Shown one piece after another: positions 21,503 through 32,100 of a stretch of 35,348 bases of DNA (position 1 is the first letter of the stretch; the number at the start of each line of letters is the position of its first letter). Origin of the DNA: Rhizopus sp. PT2906 (taxonomy: Eukaryota; Mucoromycota; Mucoromycetes; Mucorales; Rhizopodaceae); the NCBI GenBank assembly GCA_025529335.1, contig JAMYHX010000455.1, positions 1-35,348 of the forward strand, read 5' to 3'. The notes below the pieces were generated by a model. The model had not been told where the DNA came from, did no database searches, and worked only from the letters and a program-made list of their open reading frames with translations. The position numbers were made by a program, and so were the translations under genes.

Positions 21503-23764
21503 ATGAACATGTATCGTTCATTTAAATTTCTTTCTTTTTCTAACACAAGATTATTTAATTCTGTCTTGCATCGAAGGATGTCTACTGCTTCCTTAAAAGA
21601 GAAATACTATGCATATGCTTCTCCTCCTTATTGTCGCTTGGAGGCCAAACCTTTCTTTGACACTCTTACTTCTAAAGAAAAGCATTATGCACACTTTATT
21701 TCTCGAGCCTCCTTTGAAGGAACTCGCGTTGTTATCACTCAGACCAATCCAAAAGCCTTGTCTATATATGACATGATCATCAAGGCATTCACCAATGACC
21801 AAGGTGACATGATCAACCCTCAGGAATTACGTGCAGCCAGGTATACATATAATTTGATTTGGTCACACATATTCATAATTATTAAATAGTGGCGTAAATG
21901 ATGAGACCTTTGACGAGTTCTTGCAATACTCTGCTCAATTTCTTGGTAACCTTAGCAACTATAAATCCTTTGGTGATGAAAAGTTTATTCCAAGACTTGA
22001 CTGTGCAGATTTTGAGAAAATTATCAAGGCAACAAACAATAAACATGCCATTGCCCTATTTGAGCGATCCCGTGGTGAAATATATGATGTTGAACCCATA
22101 TCCCGCAATTTACTAGGATACCCTGACGATGGACATATCTCTGGTTATTACTCTGACAACATCACCAAGGAGGACATCAAGCTTGTCCAGCATTTTTGCG
22201 AAAAGAATAAGATCTACTCTTACAATACTCGCTTGTTCAAGACTGACGACGGTTACGAATTAAGAGTAGCTGCTGCGGAAGATGCACAAAACAAGACGTA
22301 TACTTTAGATAATGGTCAAAAGCTTCATGTTCGCTATGGCGACTTTAAAGAGCAAATGAGCAAGATTGCCAAGGCCATTCAAGATGCAATTCCTTATGCT
22401 GCTAACGACACTCAAACCAAGATGCTCAAGCATTATCATGATTCATTCCGTACTGGTTCTATCGAGGCACATATGGATTCTCAACGTGAGTGGCTAAATG
22501 ACGTTGGTCCTGTGGTCGAGAGCAACATTGGATTTATCGAAACCTACCGGGACCCGCACGGTGTCCGTGCCGAGTGGGAAGGATTCGTTGCAATGGTCAA
22601 CAAAGAGCAAACCAAGCAATTTGATAATCTCATCGCAAACCGTTCGCTCTTTATTTCTTCTCTTCCTTGGCCTACTGAATTTGAGCGCGATACACTAAAC
22701 AAGCCCGACTTCACTTCTCTAGAAGTGCTCTCATTTGCCACTGCAGGCATTCCCGCAGGCATAAATATTCCTAATTATTCAAACATTACTCAAGTTTACG
22801 GCTCAAAGAACGTGTCTCTGGGCAATGTCATATCTGCTCAAGCACCAAATGAGCAATACCCATTTGTTCGACAAGAGGACATCGAAACCTACCGAAAGTA
22901 CCTCACTCGTTCTTTCCAAGTCCAGGTCGTCACACATGAACTCGGTCATGGTACGGGCAAACTCTTTTCTGAAAATGAAGAAGGAAAGTTTAATTTTGAC
23001 CGTCAGAGCGTGATTCACCCGTTCACAAAGGGGCCTGTTAAGACATGGTACAAGCCTGGCCAAGACTTTAACTCTCTATTCAAGAGTATTGCCGCAAGCT
23101 ACGAAGAATGTCGAGCTGAAAGTATCGCTCTCTCAGTTTCGCCTAATCCTGACATACTAAAGTTTTTCAACTATGAAGGTCAAGAGGCTGATGATGTGCT
23201 CTACACCATGTACTTGAATATGGCCAGAGCTGGTCTTGTTGCGCTCGAGTTCTACAACCCAGATGCCAAAAAGGTATACAAGGGACAAAACACATTAGAT
23301 TGCATCACTCATTGCTTTATTTTTATTTTTTTTTAAAAAAAAAAATATAGTGGAATCAAGCTCATATGCAGGCTCGTTATGCTATCATGAACGTCATGTT
23401 GAAGGCTGGCCAAGATTTCCTTAAACTGGAACCTTGTGTTGTTGACGGTAAAGACAGTTTCGAAATACATATGGACAGAACCAAGATCAGATCTGTCGGA
23501 AGACCTGCTGTCTCTGAGTTCTTGACAAAACTTCAGGTCTATAAGGCTACAGCTGACGTAGACAATGGCACAAAGCTCTACTTGGAAGCTACTCATGTAC
23601 CCGAAGATTGGCATAAGATTCGAGATATCGTGATTGCCTTCAAGCAACCTCGAAAATCGTTTATTCAAGCAAACACATTTATTCAAGATGGTAATGTTGT
23701 TCTCAAGGAATACGAAGCTTCGCCTATTGGAATGATCCAGTCCTTTGTCGAGCGTTGTGTATAG
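21503..23764 (+). CDS. DPP3: Dipeptidyl peptidase III (M49 zinc metallopeptidase) with shortened zinc motif
   Basis: Removes dipeptides from the N-termini of short peptides. Exons 21503-21840, 21890-23273 and 23351-23764 give 711 aa. M49 marks are SRGEIYDVEP, the GYYSDNIT segment, ETYRDPHGVRAEWEGFVA, PAGINIPNY, and the second zinc motif EECRAE (Glu518-Glu523). The first motif reads HELGHGTGKLF (His462 to His466, bases 22935-22949); family members normally have HELLGH, so one residue is missing and the site becomes a classic HExxH. Reading frame is intact on both sides. The first 25 residues (MNMYRSFKFLSFSNTRLFNS...HRR) are Arg-rich and acid-free like a mitochondrial presequence, and a second ATG at 21578 (MSTASLKEKYYAYASPPYCR) would make the usual cytosolic form. 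The track-like start upstream at 21485 is a TTG and is not used. Confidence 0.95.
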
Positions 23765-23823
23765 TAAATTTGTTCATCCCTTTCTCTTTTTTTTTTATGT
23801 ATTTGCGAGTAAAATCTAATAGT

Positions 23824-24604
23824 TTAGAGATCAATGGATGGTTTTGGTTTGAATTTCTTTGCTGCTCTATCTGAGGGCCTTGCCACAAACTGTTGTCCAT
23901 AAATAGTAAATGACTTATCCAGCTTCTTGATGTATATATTGAATATGCTCGTATTTTTGGGTATCTCTACACACATTTTATTGTAAATACCTCTTGTAGT
24001 ACAAATGATCTCTTTCACTTACGCTTTAATCTATTCTGTCTCGTAATGATTTTGAATGTTGAGAGTGTCTCTTGAACGACAATGCCTGATACACCCACAT
24101 AAGATGGATTTGTACTCTGAATGACTGTAAACGGTGCTCCATGAAAATCGGCCTTGATCAGCTTTTGTTCAAAATTGGCTTCACCTTTATCCAATAAGGT
24201 ATCCATGTACCCTTGCCATAGCTCAGAGAGTGGTTCAAATAGTTTATATTGATGTGCTTCTTTTGGAATCTCGTATACTTTTAGTACTCGCTTTTCTTTG
24301 GCTGTCAGTTTACGATCCTTTTTCCTCTTGAGCTTCTTTTTCTCCTCTTTTTTTTCTTCTTCCTTCACAAATGTATGCGATCTGTCAATGTAAACCGGCC
24401 GAAGTTCATCAACAAGTTTGTCAACATTGGTCTGTGGTGAAATAAACTCCTCCATAAGTCCCTTGACTGCAGTCTATATACAACAGTGTTAGAATAGGTA
24501 TATATATATATATATGTGTGTGTGTGTACCAATGCAGTCTTTCCACTTGCTGTTGTTGTGCCTGATAGAGGTTGATATACATTTTCTCCTTTACTCTTGT
24601 TCAT
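23824..24604 (-). CDS. POP4: RNase P/MRP protein subunit Pop4 (Rpp29)
   Basis: Protein of the nuclear ribonucleoproteins that mature tRNA 5' ends and cleave pre-rRNA. Exons 24604-24530, 24473-24023 and 23966-23824 join to 222 aa. A Lys/Glu-rich helix (EEEKKEEKKKLKRKKDRK) precedes the conserved LTAKEKRVLKVYEIPKEAHQ and the YKLFEPLSELWQGYM helix. The Sm-like barrel carries DFHGAPFTVIQSTNPSYVGV, GIVVQETLSTFKIITRQNRL and finally FTIYGQQFV...RAAKKFKPKPSIDL, closely matching the family's C-terminal RSAKKFK...IDL. For the second intron (23967-24022) the later TAG acceptor was chosen, as it gives NRLKQIPKNTSIF in line with the family's RLK.IPK; an earlier AG would insert seven residues. The gene stop is 59 bp from the convergent DPP3 stop. 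Confidence 0.93.
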
Positions 24605-24838
24605 GTCAAATTACTATTAGAGGAAAAACACGAAAAATGACACAGAATGTCTTTGGATACTCTCAAACGAAAAGAAGTCACTAATGACTTTAAGCCGGTG
24701 ATACAAAAGGACAACTTCTTTCCAACATGTCATCAAAAAGGAAGCAAGTGATAGTCTCCATATTCCTCTAGAGCAAGCATGACGCCATTCAATCACTGTT
24801 TGTATTTGTATAAGGATATCTTTATTTAAGAATTCCAT

Positions 24839-27800
24839 TTATTTCCCTACCGCCCAATTGGCTACATAAGAAAAGTTGGCAAACTGTTGTTGCTCTTCTG
24901 ATGTCAACATTGCGTTTACGGGTGTCAAAATAGGTATTTCTCTGGTAAACTCTTCATCAAAGTTGGAAGTGTCTGCTCTACCAGTAATAGTAGGTATAAA
25001 CGGAGGAGGAACACGTTTAGCCAACATATCATCCCAATTGACGCCAGCAAAGAAAGGATGATTCTTGACTTCTTGTGCATCGCCTTTACCACCACCAAGA
25101 CGTCTTTGAGGATTACGTTCGAGCAACTGTTTTTTTTTGTATCATTAAAAAGAGAGAAAAAGAAAAATTAAAAGGAACTTACTGCTTCACAAATAGCAAC
25201 CGAACTCTTGGACATGTTGATTGGATATAGGATGTTATCTTCCAGTACAGCATCAAATATTTCATCTTCGTCTTCTCCCTTGAATGGTGACTATACATCA
25301 TTTAAAACACTTTCTATATCTTTTCTTTCTTTCTGTTTTTACCTGTCCCAGCAGCATTTCATACAGCAGCACACCAAATGCCCACCAATCTACTGCGCGT
25401 CCATAACGATTCTCAAGTAATATTTCAGGCGCCATAAATTCAGGAGTTCCACAAAACGTGTTTGTAGTGTTATTACCCCACATATTCTCTTTACAAAGAC
25501 CATAATCAGCCAACTTAATGTGTCCATCCAAGCATAACATAATATTATCAAGTTTTAGATCACGATATATAATTCCGTGCTTGTGAAAATATTCAAGTGC
25601 CAACAAGACCTCACAAGCATAGAACTTGGCTCGAGCTTCTGAAAACTGTTCTCGCTGAATGTGAAGCATGAGATCACCTCCACTAACATACTCCATCACA
25701 TAATAGATTCTTGTCTCTGTCTGAAAAGTGGAGTGTAGATTCACCAAGAAAGGATGTCGCTCCTGGTTTGCAGTCAAGAATATGCGTTTTTCAGAACGCG
25801 TACTTTCCACTTCATCATTGTCCAGGACAAATCTTTTCTTGAGGATCTTGATAGCATATAACTCATTGGTATATTTCTCCTCTGCAAGCATGACCTTTCC
25901 AAAATTGCCTTTGCCCAACACAGCCAGTAAATTGAAATCGTCAAGGCCGACCTTACGATTGACCTGAACTGGTGTTCTCAAGGGCAAAGATGACTTTTCA
26001 CCAAGAGAGGCTTGACTGCTGAAAAGATGGGTTATCGCTTGGAATGAGTTGGAATCATAAACTGATGATAACGGACGAGATGAAAGTGGATTTAGTTTAT
26101 GTACAGCAGATGTCGATAATGAAGATTGTAAATGAATATTGTCATGTTGTTGTTGTTGTTGTTGTGACGATTGGGTATTGAACAAAGAGGTAGAGAACAA
26201 TGGTCTTTGATGATTATCTAAACCATGTTGTAAGGAGCCTTCATGGAATGTTCTTCGACGATTGTTGGCCGCTTTCATTTCGCTTATCATCAAATTGGCC
26301 TTTTCCATGGTCATGCCACAGAAATCAGGTATGAAGTGAGCACATTTTGTATGACAAACAACTCCACATTCTGTACATTTCTGAGCACCTCTAAATCCAA
26401 GTGGTAGCATAAACCCACAGTGACAGCACCAGTTGGCGCCGAGAATGATGGTTAATGATTCAAATCTATGCGGAATATGATGCTTTAGCTCATCTTCATC
26501 GTGCTCCTATATGATATGGATTAGTACATATTCAAACTGAATATTGGTAAAGCATATACGGATTTAGATGTTAATCTTGATTTGCACCGAGTCACGACTT
26601 GAGCATAGCATTTTCTATGGCATGCCAAACTACAGTCTACAATAAGCAGTTTGAGTTTCTTGCCTTTTCTTTTCTCTATTTAGTACCTTCACATTGGAAC
26701 GTCACTTTAGCCATAAAGTCTCCACACAGAGCACATTTCATGATGTGATAAAAGCGTCTGGCCACAAACTGATGACCATTCATCTCATGCACTTCACCTT
26801 TCCTTTCTCTTACTGCACCTGCTCTTCCAAGTTTATCCATTGGCCTTCGTTTGACATTTTCACGTACTACAAAGTAAAATATCTCTTAGAGACACTTTAC
26901 GATTGGACATGCTTTTCTTACCAAAGTTAATCTCCAAGAATATACGTCCAATGGGTTCAACATCAAACCAAGCTGATATACTATTATCCGACGCATTCTT
27001 TGCCTTACTTGTGCTATTTTTGTGCTGAATCATGGAAGCATTATCATCACCATGCTGCTGTGCAACTTCGGCTGGTACCCAATTTGGATCAGCCTGTTCT
27101 GTTTCCAGCTTCTTCTTACGCAAGCTCTCGGAAATATCGGAAATTTTCAGCCAAAGCAAGCCTATGGGCAACGTACGGTCGCCTGATTGGTCATAGATGA
27201 GCAATTCGACCTCGGTCGCCTTATCGACATACATCTCAAATGAGTCTGTCCACTTATCGTTCTTGGAGGGCCTTGTACGGAACTGGATGTTGCCATCGAT
27301 CTTGACCATGACGGTTGTTTGCGGATCGCGAAATAATCGAGTAGGAGCATGTGCAAGCTCGTGTGCTTCGAGAATCTTTAGCTGAAGTTTACCTGTCACA
27401 GGCTTACGAGCACCTGGTAAGAGACCAAACTTGCGTGTCTCGAACTGATCGAGTATTTTCCCTTCCTCGTCTTCGCCTAAGTATAGATCCTTATATTTCT
27501 TGACCGCATTGGTCAACAAGGTCATCTTTTCTTGACACTCGAGCTGTTTTTCATGTAACTCTGTTTTTCGTCGACGATCTGCTGCTGATGTAGACTGTTC
27601 CAAAAGTTGATATAGATTACGTATACCCTCTTGCACTTTCTTCTCCACGTCTACTTTGTATTCCAGCTCGTGTAGTTTTAAAGATACCTTGGCTTTGTTG
27701 ATAGGCGTATCTGCTTCCAAAAGATCTATTCTGTATGATAAGAACAGGGTATACCATTGTATATATTGTAGTTACCGAGATTCGTGTATTTCTTATCGTC

Positions 27801-28175
27801 GTCGTCTAATGGCTCATCAAGGGGTTCGGTAGGAGAAGATACCAAAGGTTGATTAGGCAGTATCGTTGGAGTATCTGGGGGAGGTTCAGAATTGGAATTG
27901 CTGTTTACAGAAGCACGGCTTTCCCTTACTTTCAAACGACGTAGTTCTTCAGTAAAGTAATCAATATAGCGTTGGCATTCTCTTATCTGAGTATCACATT
28001 GAAGTTGAGCATTGCGATCCTTTAGTATTTTACGTAATTCAATCGCTTTTTCTTTTAATTGTATGTTTTGCTCAATCTTTGACTGAACTTCTCTAATGCG
28101 CGCTTCAATTTCCTTTTTGTCTAGACTTAATAACTGCTGTTAACTGTATCTATAATATAACTTTACCTCCATCAT
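24839..28175 (-). CDS. PKC1: Protein kinase C, fungal Pkc1 type
   Basis: Rho1-activated kinase at the top of the cell wall integrity MAP kinase pathway. Exons 28175-28167, 28136-27776, 27725-26922, 26866-26687, 26636-26560, 26506-25343, 25290-25183 and 25126-24839 give about 996 aa. Domain order: HR1a (about 5-75), acidic linker, HR1b (125-200), C2 (from 235, KLQLKILEAHEL), C1a (423-471) and C1b (490-540) with all His/Cys zinc ligands, a Gln/Ser linker, kinase (667-925) with GKGNFGKV, AIKILKK, YRDLKLDN and the activation loop TFCGTPEFMAPE. The V5 tail has the turn motif LTPVNAML and the hydrophobic motif FANFSY. This order is the fungal PKC layout. The first exon of nine bases, joined by a 30-nt intron, is uncertain; an acceptor 54 bases further on also keeps frame. 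Confidence 0.93.
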
Positions 28176-29220
28176 CTGTTTTCCCTTTTGACCAAAAAAG
28201 AAAGAAAGGAAAAGAGAGGGGGAAGAAGGTATGCAGTGACTGAATTTTTTTTATGCACTCTTTCTCAAATACCAAAGTCGCAAGTTGACAAAAATAGAAG
28301 TTGTGTATTTTCAAAGCGTTGTCAGTTTGGTCTCATTATACCTTATCCTGTGGCTGCCAATATTCCCAAGCAGAACAAAGTTGCTGTATATGATAGGAAA
28401 CTAGGCTGGCTACCTGATAGCAAACCCATGTCATTTCCAAAACACGCCCTATTTCTACCTTTTTTATTTATATTTCCTTTTTACATTTTTTGTCCTTGTT
28501 TCCCAAAAGGGGTTAAGCATTAACTTCCTAACGACCTTTATTTTTGTCAACTTGTGACTTTTATTGAGAGCGACGATGGTATTTGAGAAAGGACACATTT
28601 ACCATTCATTGGTATTTCTGCAAGGCGCGTCGGCAACTATGTAGACATACTATCAGCTATTATTAATGTTTCACCTTGCTTATGCGGTATGCACGAATTC
28701 GGTTAAACATACGCCCGAAGTCATTTCCTTTTTTGAACCACTGTCACTTTTGTGTGTAGGTTCACTAATCAGTCAGATCAATATGAGCGGAAATCGTCAT
28801 CATCTTTTTTTTGGGGAATAATATCCATTAAGCACAATTAAATAATTAGGTCAAAGGAGATGCTGAGAAGGACATTTGTTATGCTTTATTAATAGTAAAT
28901 CAAGTGAACGGCCAAAGGGGAAACAATTTCATCAGCACTGACTACTTTTATCTTGTAAACAGCAGAAGAGATTTTGTATAGCCAAAGGCAGTCTTTATTT
29001 GTCTTTGCATCAAATACTTTGACGAAGGCTAGTAACCTTGAGTCTCCGTTAGGAAGCATGTATCGCAAGTATGATACAACTTCGCTAAAGTAGATTAACT
29101 CTTTAATTGAGGTTCTAGGCCCGTTTTATCTGTTCACATTGACCTTGAGGCAGAGTTTAACAAAGAAGCATGTTTTGTTGCCTTCTCTGTGGTTCATCAA
29201 ACATCCAGACACAGTCTGGT
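28176..29220. other. Intergenic region upstream of PKC1
   Basis: It begins with a purine-rich block (28186-28225) and continues as AT-rich DNA. An open frame (28188-28523, plus) encodes a basic N-terminus and a hydrophobic, Phe-rich C-terminus but shows no recognisable domain and lies where the PKC1 promoter should be, so it is not called. The stretch 28860-29220 may be further decayed sequence of the transposase remnant that follows. Confidence 0.45.
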
Positions 29221-29227
29221 CTGGGCT

Positions 29228-30113
29228 TCACGCTCTACATCCAAGCTCGACAATACTTCTAGAATCAAGATCAGTGTGAACACCAGGGCTTTGATATTCA
29301 AAATACTTCTTCAAGAAAGGGGAGCAATCAAAGCCCAAGATGTCGGCACTGTTTCCCAACTCTACGCGACTAATGGGTCCCCAGACCTCATATTCAATCT
29401 CTTCGTTGTCATCCAGCAAGATCTCACCAGTCTTCTCTTTAATTTCCACCGCAGCCATACATTCTATCCAATGCAGCGAAGCAAGCTCAAGCAAGACATT
29501 GCCGCTGTTGGTAGTAGGACTCTTTCTTGATTTCATCCTTGACTTGTATTCTTGTATTGTTCTCTCAATGGAGAACGCGGCATAAGAAGGCATTGACCCC
29601 AAGTACAAGATCAGATCTAGGATGTGCAGTAAAAAATGTTGGTTTATGCTAAAAATCCATGGCTGAAGCTGGCCTGCATCGACAAGTTCTTTCAACCAGG
29701 AATTCCATTCTAAGATTATTGACCTCAGCTCTTCCATATCCTTCTTACTGATTTCCCTTTGGCAGGCAAGATTGGTGATCTTAGATGTACAAATGACCTT
29801 TTGTTGAATTTTTTATCGAGATAGCAGCCTGCAACTGTCGTTGGCAAACTGTATCTCAAAAATGAATCCAGTCCACTGAACGGTTGTATTCACTGTCTAT
29901 ACTTTCAATTACACCAGAGAAGGCGGTTGGAGTAAGCAGGCACGATTCTCTCAATAGTGAATTGATGTCCTAGATATCCTTATTCCGCAATCGTAAAGGA
30001 TGCTCAGATTGCTTGCTGACAGTGAATGCATCAGTGGTGATCATGTTTGCTATTTGTGGCCCAATCTTGTTCTCAAATAAGTGCAACAACTCCACAGAAA
30101 AGAAAAATGCCAT
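29228..30113 (-). pseudogene. Decayed transposase-like gene, C-terminal DUF4218-like part
   Basis: The minus strand reads MAFFFSVELLHLFENKIGPQ... from 30113, with stop codons in frame at 29972-29970 (TAG) and 29858-29856 (TGA). It then continues in another frame from 29737 as MEELRSIILEWNSWLKELVD, INQHFLLHILDLILYLGSMP and AAFSIERTIQEYKSRMKSRK. The order of an INQHFLLH-(I/L)-P/L-D stretch followed by F-x-x-ER is what I know from the DUF4218 region of CACTA-like transposase proteins that are repeated in Mucorales genomes. The catalytic N-terminal part is absent. At least two stops and one frameshift show that it is dead. Family naming rests on memory of the pattern. Confidence 0.6.
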
Positions 30114-30509
30114 CTGATTTGGTACTACTTTTTATTAAGAAACGAATGGTTGTTTTAACATAATAAATGACAACTTTATTTAATAAGTTGATATTACTTG
30201 TATTCATAGTTAATGATGCTTACTTTTTCTAATTGTTTGGTGTGTTTTTAACAATTTAGAACAACCAAAGAAAAGAGAAAGAAAGGCATCAACAAGAGTG
30301 TTATTCATAACAGAGGAGTTTAACTGTCATGTGCTTAATTATTTATTTTCTCCTATTTCACATCATAAAATACTTTCAGATTCATTCAGACTTGAATGGA
30401 TGAGATGAATCGGACATTAAACTAAGAGGATGTGTAGCAATGTACAAAGTAGTCACGAACGTCGGTTTTTATTGGTAAGACGACTGCGCCTTCAGTAAGA
30501 ATTCAGCTG
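30114..30509. other. Intergenic region upstream of TIF6
   Basis: AT-rich DNA between the transposase remnant and the TIF6 core promoter. No coding region, RNA gene or further repeat is seen. Confidence 0.45.
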
Positions 30510-30516
30510 GTATAAA
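30510..30516 (+). promoter_or_regulatory. TATA box of TIF6
   Basis: TATAAAA lies 72 bp upstream of the TIF6 ATG and is followed by T-rich and A-rich leader sequence ending in CAATCATA before ATG. Spacing and sequence suit a core promoter. Confidence 0.6.
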
Positions 30517-30581
30517 AGCAATTTTTTTCTTTTCTCTTGACAGAAAAAAAAAATTTTAATCTCTTTTCTTAATCAATCATA

Positions 30582-31370
30582 ATGGCTGTTCGTGCTCAAT
30601 TTGAAAACAGCAACGAAATTGGTGTATTTTCTCGTTTAACCAACAGTTACTGTTTAGTTGCCCTTGGTGGTTCTGAAAATTTTTACAGGTAAACGAAAAG
30701 AAAACAAGAAGAGGAAAAAGTATTGATAAGAGTATATAGTGTCTTTGAAGGAGAATTAGGCGATGTGATTCCTGTTGTTCATACAACTATTGCTGGCACA
30801 CGTATTGTCGGCCGCTTGACTGCTGGTAACAAGAAGGGTTTACTTGTTCCTAGTACAACTACCGATCAAGAACTTCAACACTTGCGTAACTCCCTCCCTG
30901 ATAACATTGCTGTTCAACGTGTTGAAGAACGTTTATCAGCTTTGGGTAATGTGATTGCTTGTAATGACTATGTTGCTTTGGTTCACCCTGATATCGATCG
31001 TGAAACTGAAGAGATCATTGCTGACACACTCCAAGTCGAAGTTTTCCGTCAAACTGTAGCAGACAACGTCTTGGTTGGATCTTACTGTGCTATTAGTAAT
31101 CAAGGAGGTATCGTTCATCCCCGTACATCTATTCAAGATCAAGATGAATTATCAGCTCTCTTGCAAATTCCATTGGTTGCGGGTACTGTCAACCGTGGTT
31201 CTGATGTGATTGGAGCAGGTTGTGTTGTGAATGATTGGTGTGCCTTTGCTGGCATGGATACCACTTCCACTGAATTGAGTGTGATGGAAAGTATCTTCAA
31301 GTTGCAGGATGCTCAACCTACTGCTATTGTCAATGAATTGAGAGATACATTGGTTGATACTTACTCATAG
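30582..31370 (+). CDS. TIF6: Eukaryotic translation initiation factor 6 / ribosome anti-association factor
   Basis: Binds the 60S subunit in the nucleolus and cytoplasm and prevents early joining with 40S; needed for 60S maturation. Two exons, 30582-30688 and 30740-31370 (51-nt intron, acceptor TATATAG), give 245 aa, the family's standard length. It starts MAVRAQFENSNEIGVFSRLT and shows the repeated five-fold fan motifs: NSYCLVALGGSENFYSVFE, GRLTAGNKKGLLVP, ALGNVIACNDYVALVHPDI, VLVGSYCAISNQGG and GSDVIGAGCVVNDWCAFAG. No insertions or lost motifs are seen. Codon choice looks biased toward GTC/ACT/GGT as in a highly expressed gene. Confidence 0.97.
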
Positions 31371-31473
31371 ATTATATATTTTTGCATTGTATAATTTTTA
31401 TTCCACGCACATACACAAACTCACTCACATGTTAACACTGTAATATAAACTCTTTCTACCCTTTTTTTATTGC

Positions 31474-31479
31474 AATAAA
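31474..31479 (+). terminator. Possible polyadenylation signal of TIF6
   Basis: AATAAA about 100 bp after the TIF6 stop codon, in T-rich DNA. A second AATAAA-like site follows at 31502. Assignment is by position only. Confidence 0.35.
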
Positions 31480-31839
31480 AAGTCTATATTTTTTCAAGGG
31501 CAATAAAAATACGATTTGATGTGGTATACTTATTAATGTGTAGATGAATTCTATAAATCAATTTTGCTGATGCAAAGAGAAAACGGTCCTTTTTTATACG
31601 TGACCATGTTAGACTCTGATATGTATCTAATTCCATAGATACTAAGCTTGAGACCTTTCCACTAACAAGTAATAGCTTCGAACCGACTCATGATGGTTGA
31701 TGTTTGGAAGCGCTTGGCCTACATCTTTAACATGCACTGTTATAAAATCTTGCCTTTTTTGACGTCACTTTTAACTCCTTTTAAGCTTGACTTCTCTTCA
31801 ATAGAAAGATAGTCGATGTCGTTATTAATGTTACAAAGA
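31480..31839. other. Intergenic region, nothing recognised
   Basis: AT-rich DNA after TIF6. No supported ORF. A GGTTCGAAGC-like box on the minus strand near 31677-31686 was considered as a tRNA B box and not accepted. Confidence 0.4.
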
Positions 31840-32100
31840 ATAAAGCCTACACGTTGGTTGTTTACATCTTGAATCCCTTCGTAATGTTAGAATAACACTC
31901 TGATCGCTTTGAGCTGAAGTGATTGTCGTACATAAAGGTGTTACCCCACACAGAAGCATAAACTTGCGATCGGTGCCAAGATTCATTGCGGTTTTTAGAA
32001 AGCAGTTGACGAGAAGACCAGAGCTCAGTTGCATTTGCTACAGCTTATCGTAAGTACCGATACAAGTCTAAATCTTTCATGGCATAAAGTTCACTTAAAG
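31840..32100 (-). pseudogene. Fragment of a decayed repeat-family gene
   Basis: One minus-strand frame reads SELYAMKDLDLYRYLR, a stop, then NATELWSSRQLLSKNRNES and HRSQVYASVWGNTFMYDNHF, SSKRSECYSN, before another stop. This peptide looks like a piece of a once-functional protein (balanced composition, several Trp, Tyr, Cys), unlike chance ORFs nearby. I associate it with multi-copy proteins of unknown function in Mucorales, without being able to name the family. No start, no intact neighbours and one internal stop point to a remnant. Confidence 0.35.

Noticed and set aside
28188..28523. 111-aa plus-strand frame upstream of PKC1
   Set aside because: Basic then Phe-rich low-complexity protein, no domain, and located in the expected PKC1 promoter.
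31660..31700. tRNA B-box-like GGTTCGAAGC on the minus strand
   Set aside because: The last consensus base is wrong, and no A box or acceptor stem fits around it.
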